Shown here piece after piece: positions 49,371-58,900 of a stretch of 64,000 nt of DNA; position 1 is the stretch's first letter, and every line of letters starts with the position of its first letter. The notes beneath the pieces were generated by a model, which did no database searches, was not told where the DNA came from, and saw only the letters and a program-made list of their open reading frames with translations. The stretch is from Oscillospiraceae bacterium (GTDB lineage: Bacteria > Bacillota > Clostridia > Oscillospirales > CAG-272): contig SVRQ01000008.1 in assembly GCA_015064725.1 (NCBI GenBank), forward strand, positions 1 through 64,000. The letters run 5' to 3'. Both the position numbers and the translations under genes were made by a program.

Positions 49371-52300
49371 TTATTTGAAATATTTAACAGCGGAACGGAA
49401 CATACCCATTTCGAATACGCCATCCACGTTTTTATAAAGACCGTTGCCGATACGTTCGGAGTGACCCATCTTACCGAATACACGGCCGTCGGGGGATGTG
49501 ATACCTTCAACGGCACCGATGGAGTTGTTGGGATTGAAGAGAATATTGCTTGTGGGGTTGCCGTCAAGGTCAACGTACTGTGTTGCGATCTGACCGTTTT
49601 CGGCAAGCTTTGCAAGGAGCGCTTCGTCACAGAGGAAGCGGCCTTCGCCGTGGGAGATCGGAACTGTGTAGATATCGCCAACGTTTGTTTCGGAAAGCCA
49701 AGGAGATTTGTTGGATGCAATTCTTGTGCGAACAAGTCTGGACTGGTGGCGGCCGATGGAGTTGAACGTAAGTGTGGGGCAGGTCTCATCTGTGTCGATT
49801 ATCTTGCCGTAAGGAACAAGACCGAGTTTGATAAGAGCCTGGAAACCATTGCAGATACCGCACATAAGACCGTCGCGCTTCTCAAGAAGCTCTGTAACTG
49901 CGTCCTTAACTGCTGCGTTTCTGAAGAACGCTGTGATAAACTTACCGCTGCCGTCGGGTTCGTCACCGCCGGAGAAACCGCCGGGAACGAAGATGATCTG
50001 GGAATCCTTGACCTTTGCCGCAAATTCGTCAACGGAAGCGGCAATAGTGTCGGACGTAAGGTTTCTTACAACGAAGAGCTCTGCATTTGCGCCTGCGTCT
50101 TCAAGCACGCGGGCTGTATCATATTCGCAGTTTGTGCCGGGGAAGATCGGGATAAGAACCGTGGGGCGCGCAACCTTGATAGCGGGTGCGGGACGTGCTT
50201 CTGCGCTGTAAGCGTAAGCTGTAAGTTCTTTCTTGTCTTCTTTAGCATTTGTGGGGAATACGGGTTCGAGCTTGTTTTCGTAGATAGAAAGGAGCTCGCA
50301 AAGGCAGATCTTGTCCTCGCCGCGAACGATAGCACCTTCATCCGTTGTCTTACCGAGGAGGATAGCGCCTTCGGGAGCAGTGCCGTCTGCCATTTCGAGA
50401 ACGAACGCACCGTAGTTGTAGCCGAATATTTCTTCTGCGGAAACGTCTGCATAAGTAAAGCCGAGCTTGTTACCGAAGCACATCTTCATAACAGCTTCCG
50501 CTACGCCGCCGTATGTGGGAGTGTAAGCGGCAACAGCCTTGCCTGTGGATGTGAGCGCAAATACTTTGTCATAAAGCGCCATAAGGGAGCTTGCATCGGG
50601 AAGGTTCTTTTCATTATATGCGGGCTTAACGAGATATACGTTATGACCTGCACCCTTGAATTCGGGAGAAACGATGTGCTGAACCTTTTCTGTTGTAACA
50701 GCAAAGGAAACGAGCGTGGGAGGAACGTCGAGCGCATCAAAAGATCCACTCATAGAGTCCTTACCGCCGATTGCGGCGATGCCGAGGTCGAGCTGAGCTT
50801 CAAGAGCACCGAGGAGCGCTGCGAAAGGCTTGCCCCAGCGTTTGCCTTCGTTTCTGGGTTTTTCAAAATATTCCTGGAATGTGAGATATACGTCTTTATA
50901 TTCAGCACCGGAGGCAACGAGCTTGGAAACAGATTCTACAACAGCGAGGTATGCGCTGTGATAGGGGCTCTTTTCAGCGATGAAGGGGTTGTAACCGTAA
51001 GCCATAACGGAGCAATCGTCCGTGTGTCCGTGCTCAACGGAAACCTTGTGCGCCATAGCCTGAATAGGTGTGAGCTGATATTTACCGCCGAAGGGCATAA
51101 GGACTGTGCCTGCGCCGATGGTGGAGTCGAAGCGTTCGGAAAGACCGCGCTTGGAGCATACGTTAAGGTCGCCTGCAAGTGCTTTGTATTTTTCTGTGAA
51201 ATCGCCGCTTGTATCCTTACCGTAAGCCTTGGGAGCTTCGGGAGCAACGTTTGTGTGCTTTTCTGCACCGTTGGAGTTGAGGAACTCGCGGGAGATATCA
51301 ACGATAGTTTTGCCGTTCCAAGTCATTGTGAGTCTGGGTTCGGCTGTAACCTTTGCAACAACGGTTGCTTCAAGGTTTTCTTTAGCGGCAAGAGCGAGGA
51401 ATTTGTCAACGTCTTTTGCTTCAACGGCAACAGCCATTCTTTCCTGAGATTCGCTTATTGCAAGCTCTGTGCCGTCAAGACCTTCGTATTTCTTGGGAAC
51501 AGCGTTGAGGTCGATAGCAAGACCGTCTGCAATTTCACCGATAGCAACGGAAACACCGCCTGCACCGAAGTCGTTACATCTCTTGATGAGAAGGGAAGCT
51601 TCGGGGTTGCGGAAGAGTCTTTGGAGCTTGCGTTCTTCGGGAGCGTTACCCTTCTGAACTTCAGCGCCGCATGTTTCAAGGGATGTGGCTGTGTGGGATT
51701 TGGAAGAACCGGTAGCACCGCCGCAGCCGTCGCGGCCTGTTCTGCCGCCGAGGAGGATGACAACGTCACCGGGGTCGGGACATTCGCGGCGAACGTTAGC
51801 CTGGGGAGCTGCGCCTACAACAGCGCCGATCTCCATACGTTTTGCAGCGTAGCCGGGATGGTAGATCTCGTCAACCTCGCCTGTTGCAAGACCGATCTGG
51901 TTACCGTAGGAGGAATAACCTGCGGCAGCGGTCTGAACGATGGTTCTCTGGGGGAGCTTTCCGGGGATAGTATCCTCTGTGGGAACGAGGGGATCGGCAG
52001 CACCGGTTACGCGCATAGCGCCGTAAACGTAAGCACGTCCTGAAAGCGGGTCGCGGATAGCGCCGCCGATACAAGTAGCCGCACCGCCGAAGGGCTCGAT
52101 CTCCGTAGGATGGTTATGTGTTTCGTTTTTGAAAAGGAGGAGCCATTTTTCGGTCTTGCCGTCAATGGTCACGTCCATCTTTACCGTACAAGCATTGATC
52201 TCTTCGGATTCGTCGAGCTTATCAAGCTTGCCTGTCTTTTTGAGGTATTTAGCCGCGATAGTACCGATATCCATAAGGTTCTGGGGCTTTGTTCTGCCGA

Positions 52301-53063
52301 GAGCCTCGCGTGTTTCAAGGTAGCGTTTGTAAGCGGCTTCGAGAAGCTCGTCTTCAAACTTGACATCATCTATAGTTGTAAGGAACGTTGTGTGTCTGCA
52401 GTGGTCGGACCAGTATGTGTCTATCATACGGATCTCTGTGATGGTGGGGTTGCGGTTTTCTGTTTTGAAGTAATCCTGGCAGAATTTAATATCATCGTTA
52501 TCCATAGCAAGACCGTATGTTTTAACGAAGTCTGCAAGCCCCTGTGCATCAAGGTCGAGGAAGCCGTCGAGCGTAGCAACCTCTGTGGGGATATCGCAGA
52601 TGTTAGCAAGCGTTTCGGGCTTTTCAAGACTTGCTTCGCGTGCTTCAACGGGGTTGATAACGTGCTTTTTGATAGTGGCGATATCTGCCTCGGAAGGTGT
52701 GCCTGCAAGAATGTATATCTTTGCTGTGCGAACCGTGGGACGGTTGCCCTTGGAGATGATCTGGATACACTGTGCCGCGGAATCAGCTCTCATATCGAAC
52801 TGACCGGGAAGGTATTCAACTGCGAATACCTTTGCGCCCTGTGCATCGAAATCGGGTGTGGCGATGTCGAGCTGGGGCTCGGAAAATACTGCTTTGCAAG
52901 AATAATCGAAAAGCTCTTCCGTGATATTTTCAACGTCGTATCTGTTAAGGACACGAACGTCCGTTACGCTTTCGATCTTTAAAAGTGATTTAATGTCGGA
53001 AAGAAGGGAAGCGGCTTCGTGAGCGAGCTCTTTTTTCTTTTCGACGTAAACTCTGTAAACCAT
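49371..53063 (-). CDS. purL: Phosphoribosylformylglycinamidine synthase, single-chain
   Basis: 1230 residues. It converts FGAR to FGAM with ATP and glutamine. The N-terminal PurS-like part (MVYRVYVEKKKELAHEA), two AIRS-type domains (SDHCRHTTF, HNHPTEIEPFGGAATCIGG) and a C-terminal class I glutamine amidotransferase (GICNGFQAL, nucleophile Cys about 1071; HGEGRF) are fused in one chain. This is the compact clostridial-type enzyme, shorter than the 1290-residue E. coli form. The ATG overlaps the purD stop (TGATG). Confidence 0.95.
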   Translation of the reverse strand: MVYRVYVEKKKELAHEAASLLSDIKSLLKIESVTDVRVLNRYDVENITEELFDYSCKAVFSEPQLDIATPDFDAQGAKVFAVEYLPGQFDMRADSAAQCIQIISKGNRPTVRTAKIYILAGTPSEADIATIKKHVINPVEAREASLEKPETLANICDIPTEVATLDGFLDLDAQGLADFVKTYGLAMDNDDIKFCQDYFKTENRNPTITEIRMIDTYWSDHCRHTTFLTTIDDVKFEDELLEAAYKRYLETREALGRTKPQNLMDIGTIAAKYLKKTGKLDKLDESEEINACTVKMDVTIDGKTEKWLLLFKNETHNHPTEIEPFGGAATCIGGAIRDPLSGRAYVYGAMRVTGAADPLVPTEDTIPGKLPQRTIVQTAAAGYSSYGNQIGLATGEVDEIYHPGYAAKRMEIGAVVGAAPQANVRRECPDPGDVVILLGGRTGRDGCGGATGSSKSHTATSLETCGAEVQKGNAPEERKLQRLFRNPEASLLIKRCNDFGAGGVSVAIGEIADGLAIDLNAVPKKYEGLDGTELAISESQERMAVAVEAKDVDKFLALAAKENLEATVVAKVTAEPRLTMTWNGKTIVDISREFLNSNGAEKHTNVAPEAPKAYGKDTSGDFTEKYKALAGDLNVCSKRGLSERFDSTIGAGTVLMPFGGKYQLTPIQAMAHKVSVEHGHTDDCSVMAYGYNPFIAEKSPYHSAYLAVVESVSKLVASGAEYKDVYLTFQEYFEKPRNEGKRWGKPFAALLGALEAQLDLGIAAIGGKDSMSGSFDALDVPPTLVSFAVTTEKVQHIVSPEFKGAGHNVYLVKPAYNEKNLPDASSLMALYDKVFALTSTGKAVAAYTPTYGGVAEAVMKMCFGNKLGFTYADVSAEEIFGYNYGAFVLEMADGTAPEGAILLGKTTDEGAIVRGEDKICLCELLSIYENKLEPVFPTNAKEDKKELTAYAYSAEARPAPAIKVARPTVLIPIFPGTNCEYDTARVLEDAGANAELFVVRNLTSDTIAASVDEFAAKVKDSQIIFVPGGFSGGDEPDGSGKFITAFFRNAAVKDAVTELLEKRDGLMCGICNGFQALIKLGLVPYGKIIDTDETCPTLTFNSIGRHQSRLVRTRIASNKSPWLSETNVGDIYTVPISHGEGRFLCDEALLAKLAENGQIATQYVDLDGNPTSNILFNPNNSIGAVEGITSPDGRVFGKMGHSERIGNGLYKNVDGVFEMGMFRSAVKYFK

Positions 53064-54343
53064 CAGTTATTGCCCTCCGTAAGAATTTTCATAGCTTTTG
53101 CGCCGATATCGCGGCGGTAAAATGCATTTTCAAAGTGAACCTTTTCAGCACCTACGTATGCTTTTTTGAGCGCTTCCTCAAGCGTTGCCGCTGTGGAAGA
53201 AACACCGAGGACTCTGCCGCCCGCGTTTGTGAGCTTGCCGTCCTTTATCTGTGCGCCCGCAACGTAGATTTCCGTATCCGCAAGACCCTCTGGGAGAGTG
53301 ATCTCGTAGCCTTTTTCATAGCTGCCGGGGTAACCCGCGGAAGCAACCACCACGCAGGCAGCCGCACCGCTTGAGAACTTAACGTCGCTTTCGGAAAGTT
53401 CGCCTTTTGCCGTTTTTATCATAATATCGAGAAGGTCGGATTCGAGCAAGGGAAGAACTACCTGTGTTTCGGGGTCGCCGAAGCGGCAGTTATATTCGAT
53501 AACTTTGGGACCATCCTTCGTTATCATAAGACCGAAGTAAAGACAGCCGCGGAACGTTCTGCCTTCTGCGTTCATTGCGTTCATTGTAGGAAGGAATATC
53601 TCTTTCATACAACGGTCTGCGATCTCTGCTGTATAAACGGGGTTGGGAGCTATCGTGCCCATACCGCCTGTGTTAAGACCTTTGTCGCCGTCAAGCGCGC
53701 GCTTGTGGTCCATAGAAGAAACCATAGGAACTACGATGTTGCCGTCCGTGAAGGAGAGAACGGAAACCTCGGGTCCTTCCAAAAATTCCTCTATAACGAT
53801 CTTGGAGCCGCTTTCGCCGAACATCTTGTCTTCCATCATAGAGTGAACGGCATCGACAGCTTCTTCTCTTGTCATAGCGATAACAACGCCTTTGCCAAGG
53901 GCAAGACCGTCTGCTTTGATGACCGTTGGGATGGGGGCTGTTTCAAGGTAAGAGAGAGCCGCATCCATATCCTCGAATACTTCGTATGCCGCTGTAGGGA
54001 TACCGTATTTCTTCATAAGGTTTTTGGAGAAGATCTTGCTGCCCTCAATGATAGCCGCATTCTTCTTGGGACCGAATGCGGGAATGCCAACAGCTTCAAG
54101 AGCATCCACTGCGCCGAGCACAAGCGGATCGTCGGGTGCTACAACGGCAAAATCGATGTTGTTATTTTTTGCAAAAGCAACGATAGCATCGATGTCTTTT
54201 GCGCCTATATCAACACATTCCGCATCTTGAGCGATACCGCCGTTGCCGGGAAGCGCGTATATTTTTTCAACGTTATTGCTTTTTTTGAGCTTTTTGATGA
54301 TTGCGTGTTCGCGGCCGCCGCCGCCAACAACCATTATATTCAT
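53063..54343 (-). CDS. purD: Phosphoribosylamine-glycine ligase
   Basis: 426 residues. It joins phosphoribosylamine and glycine to give GAR. The N-terminal MNIMVVGGGGREHAI, ATP-grasp segments (VIKADGLALGKGV, EFLEGPEVSVLSF, GTIAPNP) and EYNCRFGDPETQVVLPLL are characteristic. Translationally coupled to purL by a TGATG overlap. An 84-base gap with a strong stem-loop separates it from the upstream gene. Confidence 0.96.
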   Translation of the reverse strand: MNIMVVGGGGREHAIIKKLKKSNNVEKIYALPGNGGIAQDAECVDIGAKDIDAIVAFAKNNNIDFAVVAPDDPLVLGAVDALEAVGIPAFGPKKNAAIIEGSKIFSKNLMKKYGIPTAAYEVFEDMDAALSYLETAPIPTVIKADGLALGKGVVIAMTREEAVDAVHSMMEDKMFGESGSKIVIEEFLEGPEVSVLSFTDGNIVVPMVSSMDHKRALDGDKGLNTGGMGTIAPNPVYTAEIADRCMKEIFLPTMNAMNAEGRTFRGCLYFGLMITKDGPKVIEYNCRFGDPETQVVLPLLESDLLDIMIKTAKGELSESDVKFSSGAAACVVVASAGYPGSYEKGYEITLPEGLADTEIYVAGAQIKDGKLTNAGGRVLGVSSTAATLEEALKKAYVGAEKVHFENAFYRRDIGAKAMKILTEGNN

Positions 54344-54390
54344 AATCTTAAATTCCTCCGAAAAAAAGTTTGTGGGGGCTTATCAAAGTC

Positions 54391-54417
54391 TTTGCGCGGT
54401 GTTCACCGCGCAAAGAT
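54391..54417 (-). other. Intercistronic stem-loop in the purine operon
   Basis: TCTTTGCGCGGTG / CACCGCGCAAAGA surrounds a short loop between the AICAR transformylase and purD genes. On the minus strand no T tract follows, so it is probably not a terminator. It may mark an RNA processing or stability boundary. Confidence 0.6.
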
Positions 54418-54427
54418 TTAAAAAGGA

Positions 54428-55621
54428 TCAGTGGTGGAAAAGACGCATTCCCGTGAATGCCATTGCGATGTCATATTTATCGCAGCATTCGATAACGAGG
54501 TCATCGCGCTTGGAGCCGCCGGGCTCTGCGATGTAGGAAACGCCGCTCTTCTTTGCTCTTTCGATGTTGTCGGAGAAGGGGAAGAATGCATCGGAACCGA
54601 GCGCAACACCCGTGATAGTGGAAAGGTAAGCGTCAGCTTCTTCTTTTGTGAGGGGCTCGGGGCGAGTTGTGAAGTATTTCTGCCATACGCCCTCTGCGCA
54701 AACGTCTTCTTCGTTCTTGTTGATATAACCGTCGATAACGTTATCGCGGTCGGGTCTGCCGAGCGTGGGAAGGAAGGGGAGGTTCAAAACCTTTTCGTGC
54801 TGGCGGAGGTGCCAAGTGTCTGCCTTTGTACCTGCAAGACGTGTGCAGTGGATTCTGGACTGCTGACCTGCGCCAACGCCGATAGCCTGACCGTCAACTG
54901 CATAGCAAACGGAGTTGGACTGTGTATATTTGAGTGTGATGAGAGCGATGATAAGGTCGCGCTTTGCGCTTTCGGGGAGGTTTTTGTTGTTTGTTACAAC
55001 ATTGGAAAGGAGAGCTTCGTTAATTTCAAAGTTGTTTCTGCCCTGCTCGAAAGTGATGCCGTAAACCTGCTTTGTTTCGATGGGGGCGGGAACGTAGTTT
55101 TTGTCTATCTTAACGATGTTGTAAGCACCCTGCTTCTTTGTCTTGAGGATCTCAAGCGCTTCGGGAGTGTAATCGGGAGCGATAACACCGTCGGAAACCT
55201 CGCGCTTGATAAGGAGAGCAGTTGTTTTATCGCAAGTGTCGGAAAGTGCGATCCAGTCACCGAAGGAGGACATTCTGTCCGTGCCTCTTGCTCTTGCGTA
55301 TGCGCAAGCGAGGGGGGACTCGTCAAGTCCTTCGATGTCGTCAACGAAGCAAGCCTTCTTGAGATTTGCGGAAAGGGGAAGACCAACTGCTGCGGATGTG
55401 GGGCTTACGTGCTTGAAGGACGTTGCCGCAACCATACCGGTTGCTTCGGAAACCTCTTTTACAAGCTGCCAAGAGTTGAATGCATCGAGAAAGTTGATGT
55501 AACCGGGTCTGCCGCAAAGGATCTCGATGGGAAGCTCGGAGCCGTCTGCCATATAGATCTTAGAGGGCTTTTGGTTGGGGTTACAACCGTATTTAAGTTC
55601 AAATTCGTTCATTTCACTCAT
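54428..55621 (-). CDS. AICAR transformylase (PurH formyltransferase part only)
   Basis: 397 residues. It transfers a formyl group from 10-formyl-THF to AICAR, giving FAICAR. It contains KYGCNPNQKPSKIY, NFLDAFNSWQLV, SFKHVSPTSAAVG, RTDRMSSFGDW, QSNSVCYAVDGQAIGVGAGQQSR and DAFFPFSDNIERA, all from the C-terminal half of bifunctional PurH. The N-terminal IMP cyclohydrolase domain is absent; the following steps are covered by the PurO-like gene five bases upstream. ATG preceded by GGAGA. Confidence 0.93.
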   Translation of the reverse strand: MSEMNEFELKYGCNPNQKPSKIYMADGSELPIEILCGRPGYINFLDAFNSWQLVKEVSEATGMVAATSFKHVSPTSAAVGLPLSANLKKACFVDDIEGLDESPLACAYARARGTDRMSSFGDWIALSDTCDKTTALLIKREVSDGVIAPDYTPEALEILKTKKQGAYNIVKIDKNYVPAPIETKQVYGITFEQGRNNFEINEALLSNVVTNNKNLPESAKRDLIIALITLKYTQSNSVCYAVDGQAIGVGAGQQSRIHCTRLAGTKADTWHLRQHEKVLNLPFLPTLGRPDRDNVIDGYINKNEEDVCAEGVWQKYFTTRPEPLTKEEADAYLSTITGVALGSDAFFPFSDNIERAKKSGVSYIAEPGGSKRDDLVIECCDKYDIAMAFTGMRLFHH

Positions 55622-55626
55622 TCTCC

Positions 55627-56361
55627 TTATTTGTTTTTGTTAATGATGATTTCTGTGGGCTCCGTGCCGTCAAGGGGGATCTGACGCACAAAGAGAGAAA
55701 CCTTGTTGTTTTCGTTAAGGTTGCTCCAGCAAAGCTCTGCAAGCTCCTCTGCCGTGTTGGGCATTGCTACCTCTTCGGGCTCGCCGCAGAAAGAGGGGAT
55801 GGGGCTGCCGTCGCATTTATAAGTATGTATGAAGTGGCCGATGCCGTCTTCGGGCTGTGCATAGCTGTAGAAATATCTTCTGCAGGACTCGCCTCTGCCG
55901 TTTGCGCTCTTCAAAATAGAAAGCTTATAGCTAAAAGACTTGTCGGGGAAGCAATAGTTAAGAATGCCGGAAATTCTGGGTGTGAAGTTGGGTTTGTCAT
56001 CCTCGAATTCACGCACCTCGCAAGCTGCTTCAAAGCCGAAGGGGTGATCCACTTCGTTTATATAATCAAAGATCGTATTGGTCTGGTCGCCGTTTGTAAT
56101 AATATCAACATTACCGTCCTTGGCAGAAAGATAAGGATTGTAGATGATAAGGTGCGGGTCGGAAAGCTTGGACTCATCGAAAGCCTTTGTTCTCATACCG
56201 CCGTCGAAGCGTTCGAAAATTCTGTTGCGGCTGTTTTCGCTTCTGCCCATAATGAAGTATGCTATCATAGCGGATCTGCCGTCTGCGGATTTGCCGATAA
56301 CGATGCCTCTGCCGGGGTAAGAGTTTTCGGAAAGCAAACTCTTTAGATCAAACATTGCCAT
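55627..56361 (-). CDS. purO: IMP cyclohydrolase, PurO-like
   Basis: 244 residues. It closes FAICAR to IMP, the last step of the pathway. The protein resembles the stand-alone archaeal PurO rather than PurH: SYPGRGIVIGKSADGRSAMIAYF, NRIFERFDGGMRTKAFD, HLIIYNPYLS, GDQTNTIFDY and ESCRRYFYSY. The ATG overlaps the purN stop (TAATG). Its position next to a truncated PurH completes the pathway. Identification is by remembered family pattern. Confidence 0.87.
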   Translation of the reverse strand: MAMFDLKSLLSENSYPGRGIVIGKSADGRSAMIAYFIMGRSENSRNRIFERFDGGMRTKAFDESKLSDPHLIIYNPYLSAKDGNVDIITNGDQTNTIFDYINEVDHPFGFEAACEVREFEDDKPNFTPRISGILNYCFPDKSFSYKLSILKSANGRGESCRRYFYSYAQPEDGIGHFIHTYKCDGSPIPSFCGEPEEVAMPNTAEELAELCWSNLNENNKVSLFVRQIPLDGTEPTEIIINKNK

Positions 56362-56975
56362 TATATTGTTCCTCCGTTAATAATATCTTTACTTACTTTT
56401 TCAACTGCTTGGGGAAGAATTATCCATTCTGCCTCCTGCATAACTCTCTTTTGGAGAGTTTCGGGCGTATCGCCTTCTTGTATTTCAACGGCTTTTTGCA
56501 TAATTATCTTGCCGCCGTCCGTTATCTCGTTTACAAAGTGAACAGTTGCGCCCGTTACCTTTACTCCGTATGCAAGAGCCGCTTCGTGAACGCGAAGACC
56601 GTAGAAGCCATCGCCGCAGAAGGAGGGGATGAGAGAGGGGTGGACGTTGATCATTCTTTCCTTGTAACGAGAGATAAACTCGGGGCTGAGTATATACATA
56701 AAGCCCGCAAGAACTATAAGTTCTATGCCTTTTTCTTCAAGGGAAGAGATAAGAGCTTCTTCAAACTCTTTTCTTGTGCTGTAGGCGTGCTTGTTTGCAA
56801 CGGCGGTTTCTATTCCTGCGTTTTTTGCTCTTTCAAGCGCGTAAGCCGTGGGGGAGGAAGAAACGACGAGGTTTATTTCGCCGCTTTTGATGATCCCCGC
56901 CTTTTGTGCATCGATAAGAGCCTGCAGGTTAGTGCCGCCGCCCGAAACGAGGACGGCTATTTTTACAGGGTTCAT
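56361..56975 (-). CDS. purN: Phosphoribosylglycinamide formyltransferase (folate-dependent)
   Basis: 204 residues. It formylates GAR with 10-formyl-THF. AVLVSGGGTNLQALIDA, LAGFMYILSPEF, RMINVHPSLIPSF (catalytic Asn-His) and HFVNEITDGGKIIMQ are conserved; the Asp of the last motif completes the active site. Coupled to purO by TAATG. Confidence 0.96.
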   Translation of the reverse strand: MNPVKIAVLVSGGGTNLQALIDAQKAGIIKSGEINLVVSSSPTAYALERAKNAGIETAVANKHAYSTRKEFEEALISSLEEKGIELIVLAGFMYILSPEFISRYKERMINVHPSLIPSFCGDGFYGLRVHEAALAYGVKVTGATVHFVNEITDGGKIIMQKAVEIQEGDTPETLQKRVMQEAEWIILPQAVEKVSKDIINGGTI

Positions 56976-57011
56976 AGAAATGACCTCTTTTCTCTGTTTA
57001 ATAAAGCTCTT

Positions 57012-58055
57012 TTAGATAAGGACGCACTTTTCTTCGCTTTCGATGATCTCACCGAGAACGTAAGCGTCTTCGCCGTTCGCACGGAGGATATCAAGAGCTG
57101 TGTCAACGTCTTCTTTGGCAACTACAACGCTCATACCAACGCCCATATTGAACGTGTTGAACATATCTCTTTCGGGAATATTGCCTGCCTTTGCGATAAG
57201 ATCGAAGATGGGAAGTATGCGAACATCGCTCTTCTTTATCTTTGCGCCGAGACCGTCGGGAATGCTTCTCGGGATGTTTTCGTAGAAGCCGCCGCCGGTG
57301 ATGTGGGAGATACCCTTAACGGAAACTTTTTCAAGGAGTTTGAGAATGGATTTAACGTAAATTCTTGTAGGTGTAAGAAGTGTTTCGCCGATAGTTTTGC
57401 CGCCGAGCTCTTCTTTTGCAACGTAGAGGTCGGGGTTGTTGTTATCGATATCAAATACCTTGCGGCAGAGGGAGAAGCCGTTGGAGTGGATACCTGTGGA
57501 GGGAAGAGCGATAACCACGTTGCCTGCTTCCATCTTTGCGTTGTCGATGATCTTTTTCTTATCAACGATACCTACGGCAAAGCCTGCAAGGTCATAATCC
57601 TCTGCGGGCATAAGACCGGGATGCTCTGCTGTTTCGCCGCCGATGAGTGCCGCACCGGACTGAACGCAGCCTTCCGCAACACCGGAAACGATCTCGGCAA
57701 TCTTTTCGGGATAGTTTTTGCCGCAAGCGATATAGTCAAGGAAGAAAAGGGGCTTTGCACCGCAGCAGATAATGTCATTTACACACATAGCAACGGCATC
57801 GATGCCTATAGTGTCGTGCTTGTCCATAAGGATGGCGAGCTTGACCTTTGTACCGCAACCGTCCGTGCCGGAAACGAGCACGGGTTCTTCCATACCGAGG
57901 GGAAGAGCAAAGCAACCGCCAAAGCCGCCAACGTCATCAAGGCAACCCTCGTTGCGTGTGCGGGCAATATGAGCTTTCATAAGCTCGACAGCCTTGTAAC
58001 CGGCAGTAATATCAACGCCGGCTGCTGCGTAGCTTTCGGATCTTGAATTTTTCAT
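57012..58055 (-). CDS. purM: Phosphoribosylformylglycinamidine cyclo-ligase (AIR synthase)
   Basis: 347 residues. It closes FGAM to AIR with [50 protein letters not shown] and [15 protein letters not shown] match the family. Second gene of the operon, 44 bases after purE. Confidence 0.96.
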   Translation of the reverse strand: MKNSRSESYAAAGVDITAGYKAVELMKAHIARTRNEGCLDDVGGFGGCFALPLGMEEPVLVSGTDGCGTKVKLAILMDKHDTIGIDAVAMCVNDIICCGAKPLFFLDYIACGKNYPEKIAEIVSGVAEGCVQSGAALIGGETAEHPGLMPAEDYDLAGFAVGIVDKKKIIDNAKMEAGNVVIALPSTGIHSNGFSLCRKVFDIDNNNPDLYVAKEELGGKTIGETLLTPTRIYVKSILKLLEKVSVKGISHITGGGFYENIPRSIPDGLGAKIKKSDVRILPIFDLIAKAGNIPERDMFNTFNMGVGMSVVVAKEDVDTALDILRANGEDAYVLGEIIESEEKCVLI

Positions 58056-58099
58056 TTTCGTTCATTCCTTTCGATTTCTGAAAATATATTTGCGTTTAA

Positions 58100-58594
58100 T
58101 TATTTGCTGTATTTGAGAGAGATCTCTGCGTCCTTTTTAAGAACGTCCTCAGCGGCTTTCTTTCTTGCCGCCGTGAGCTTATCTGCAAGCTCCTTGTCCT
58201 CTACGGCGATGATCTGCGCCGCGAGAAGTGCTGCGTTTGCGGCACCGTCTATTGCAACTGTTGCAACGGGGATACCGGCGGGCATCTGTACCGTGGAGAG
58301 GAGTGCGTCAAGTCCGTCGAGAGTAGAGGATTTGACGGGTATGCCGATAACGGGAAGAGTTGTGTTAGCGGCGATAGCACCTGCAAGGTGCGCTGCCTTT
58401 CCTGCGGCTGCGATGATAACGGCGAAACCGTTATCTCTTGCATTTTCGGAAAATGCTTTTGCTTCCACGGGAGTTCTGTGGGCAGAATATACGTGAACCT
58501 CGTGAGGGATGCCGTATGTTTCAAGTGTTTCAATGGCTTTTTCCACTACGGGAAGGTCGGATGCGCTTCCCATAATAATTGCGACTTTTTTCAT
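58100..58594 (-). CDS. purE: N5-carboxyaminoimidazole ribonucleotide mutase
   Basis: 164 residues, class I size. It rearranges N5-CAIR to CAIR. The substrate-binding [18 protein letters not shown] and [25 protein letters not shown] are intact. First gene of the operon, preceded by GGAGG and a riboswitch. No purK was seen in the window. Confidence 0.96.
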   Translation of the reverse strand: MKKVAIIMGSASDLPVVEKAIETLETYGIPHEVHVYSAHRTPVEAKAFSENARDNGFAVIIAAAGKAAHLAGAIAANTTLPVIGIPVKSSTLDGLDALLSTVQMPAGIPVATVAIDGAANAALLAAQIIAVEDKELADKLTAARKKAAEDVLKKDAEISLKYSK

Positions 58595-58615
58595 ATAACC
58601 TCCTGAATAATACCG

Positions 58616-58735
58616 AAAAAGGGCAGGTCTATCCCTTGTTATTCAAGTAATAGAGCTGCCCAGACGGTCGACAAAAATATTCCCGAAAGCTTCCGCGCGG
58701 TGCTCCGCTGTTCCGTCAGTTGCAGTCGAGTTTTT
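58616..58735 (-). promoter_or_regulatory. ZTP (pfl) riboswitch with overlapping terminator
   Basis: The minus-strand leader before purE holds CUGACGGAA, a variable hairpin GCGG/CCGC, CGGGAAUAU and GUCGACCGUCUGGGCAG. These match the ZTP riboswitch, with GACGG and CCGUC in place of the common GGCGG and CCGCC, a compensated change. The conserved GGGCAG also forms the left arm of a hairpin ending CTGCCC-TTTTT (58648-58616), so ligand binding can prevent termination. ZMP/ZTP builds up when 10-formyl-THF is scarce and would switch the operon on. Confidence 0.88.
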
Positions 58736-58744
58736 TATAAATAT

Positions 58745-58773
58745 ATATTAACATAATAAGAGGATAAAGTCAA
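58745..58773 (-). promoter_or_regulatory. Promoter of the purine operon
   Basis: Minus strand TTGACT (58773-58768), 17-base spacer, TAATAT (58750-58745), giving a start site close to the riboswitch 5' end. Confidence 0.75.
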
Positions 58774-58831
58774 GTGATTTAGCTCTTGCGGAGGGCTTTT
58801 TTCGGATAAAAGCGATAATTTTTAAAGTGTA

Positions 58832-58861
58832 TTGACTTTTTTGCGCCAAAAAGAGTATAAT
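58832..58861 (+). promoter_or_regulatory. Promoter of the DUF2156 gene
   Basis: TTGACT (58832-58837), 18-base spacer, TATAAT (58856-58861). It rules out translation starts earlier than about 58870. Confidence 0.7.
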
Positions 58862-58900
58862 CGTAGTTGTAAAGAGAATTTTTTGTTTTTTCGGTGGTTT

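Noticed and set aside
49365-52043. Very long open frame (892 codons) on the plus strand inside purL
   Set aside because: It is antisense to a well-conserved gene, has no ribosome binding site and a composition (many Cys, Val, Phe) typical of the complement of purL codons.
58616-58735. Guanine/adenine riboswitch or T-box before purE
   Set aside because: The conserved purine-riboswitch core is absent, while CUGACGG and CCGUCUGGGCA fit the ZTP class.
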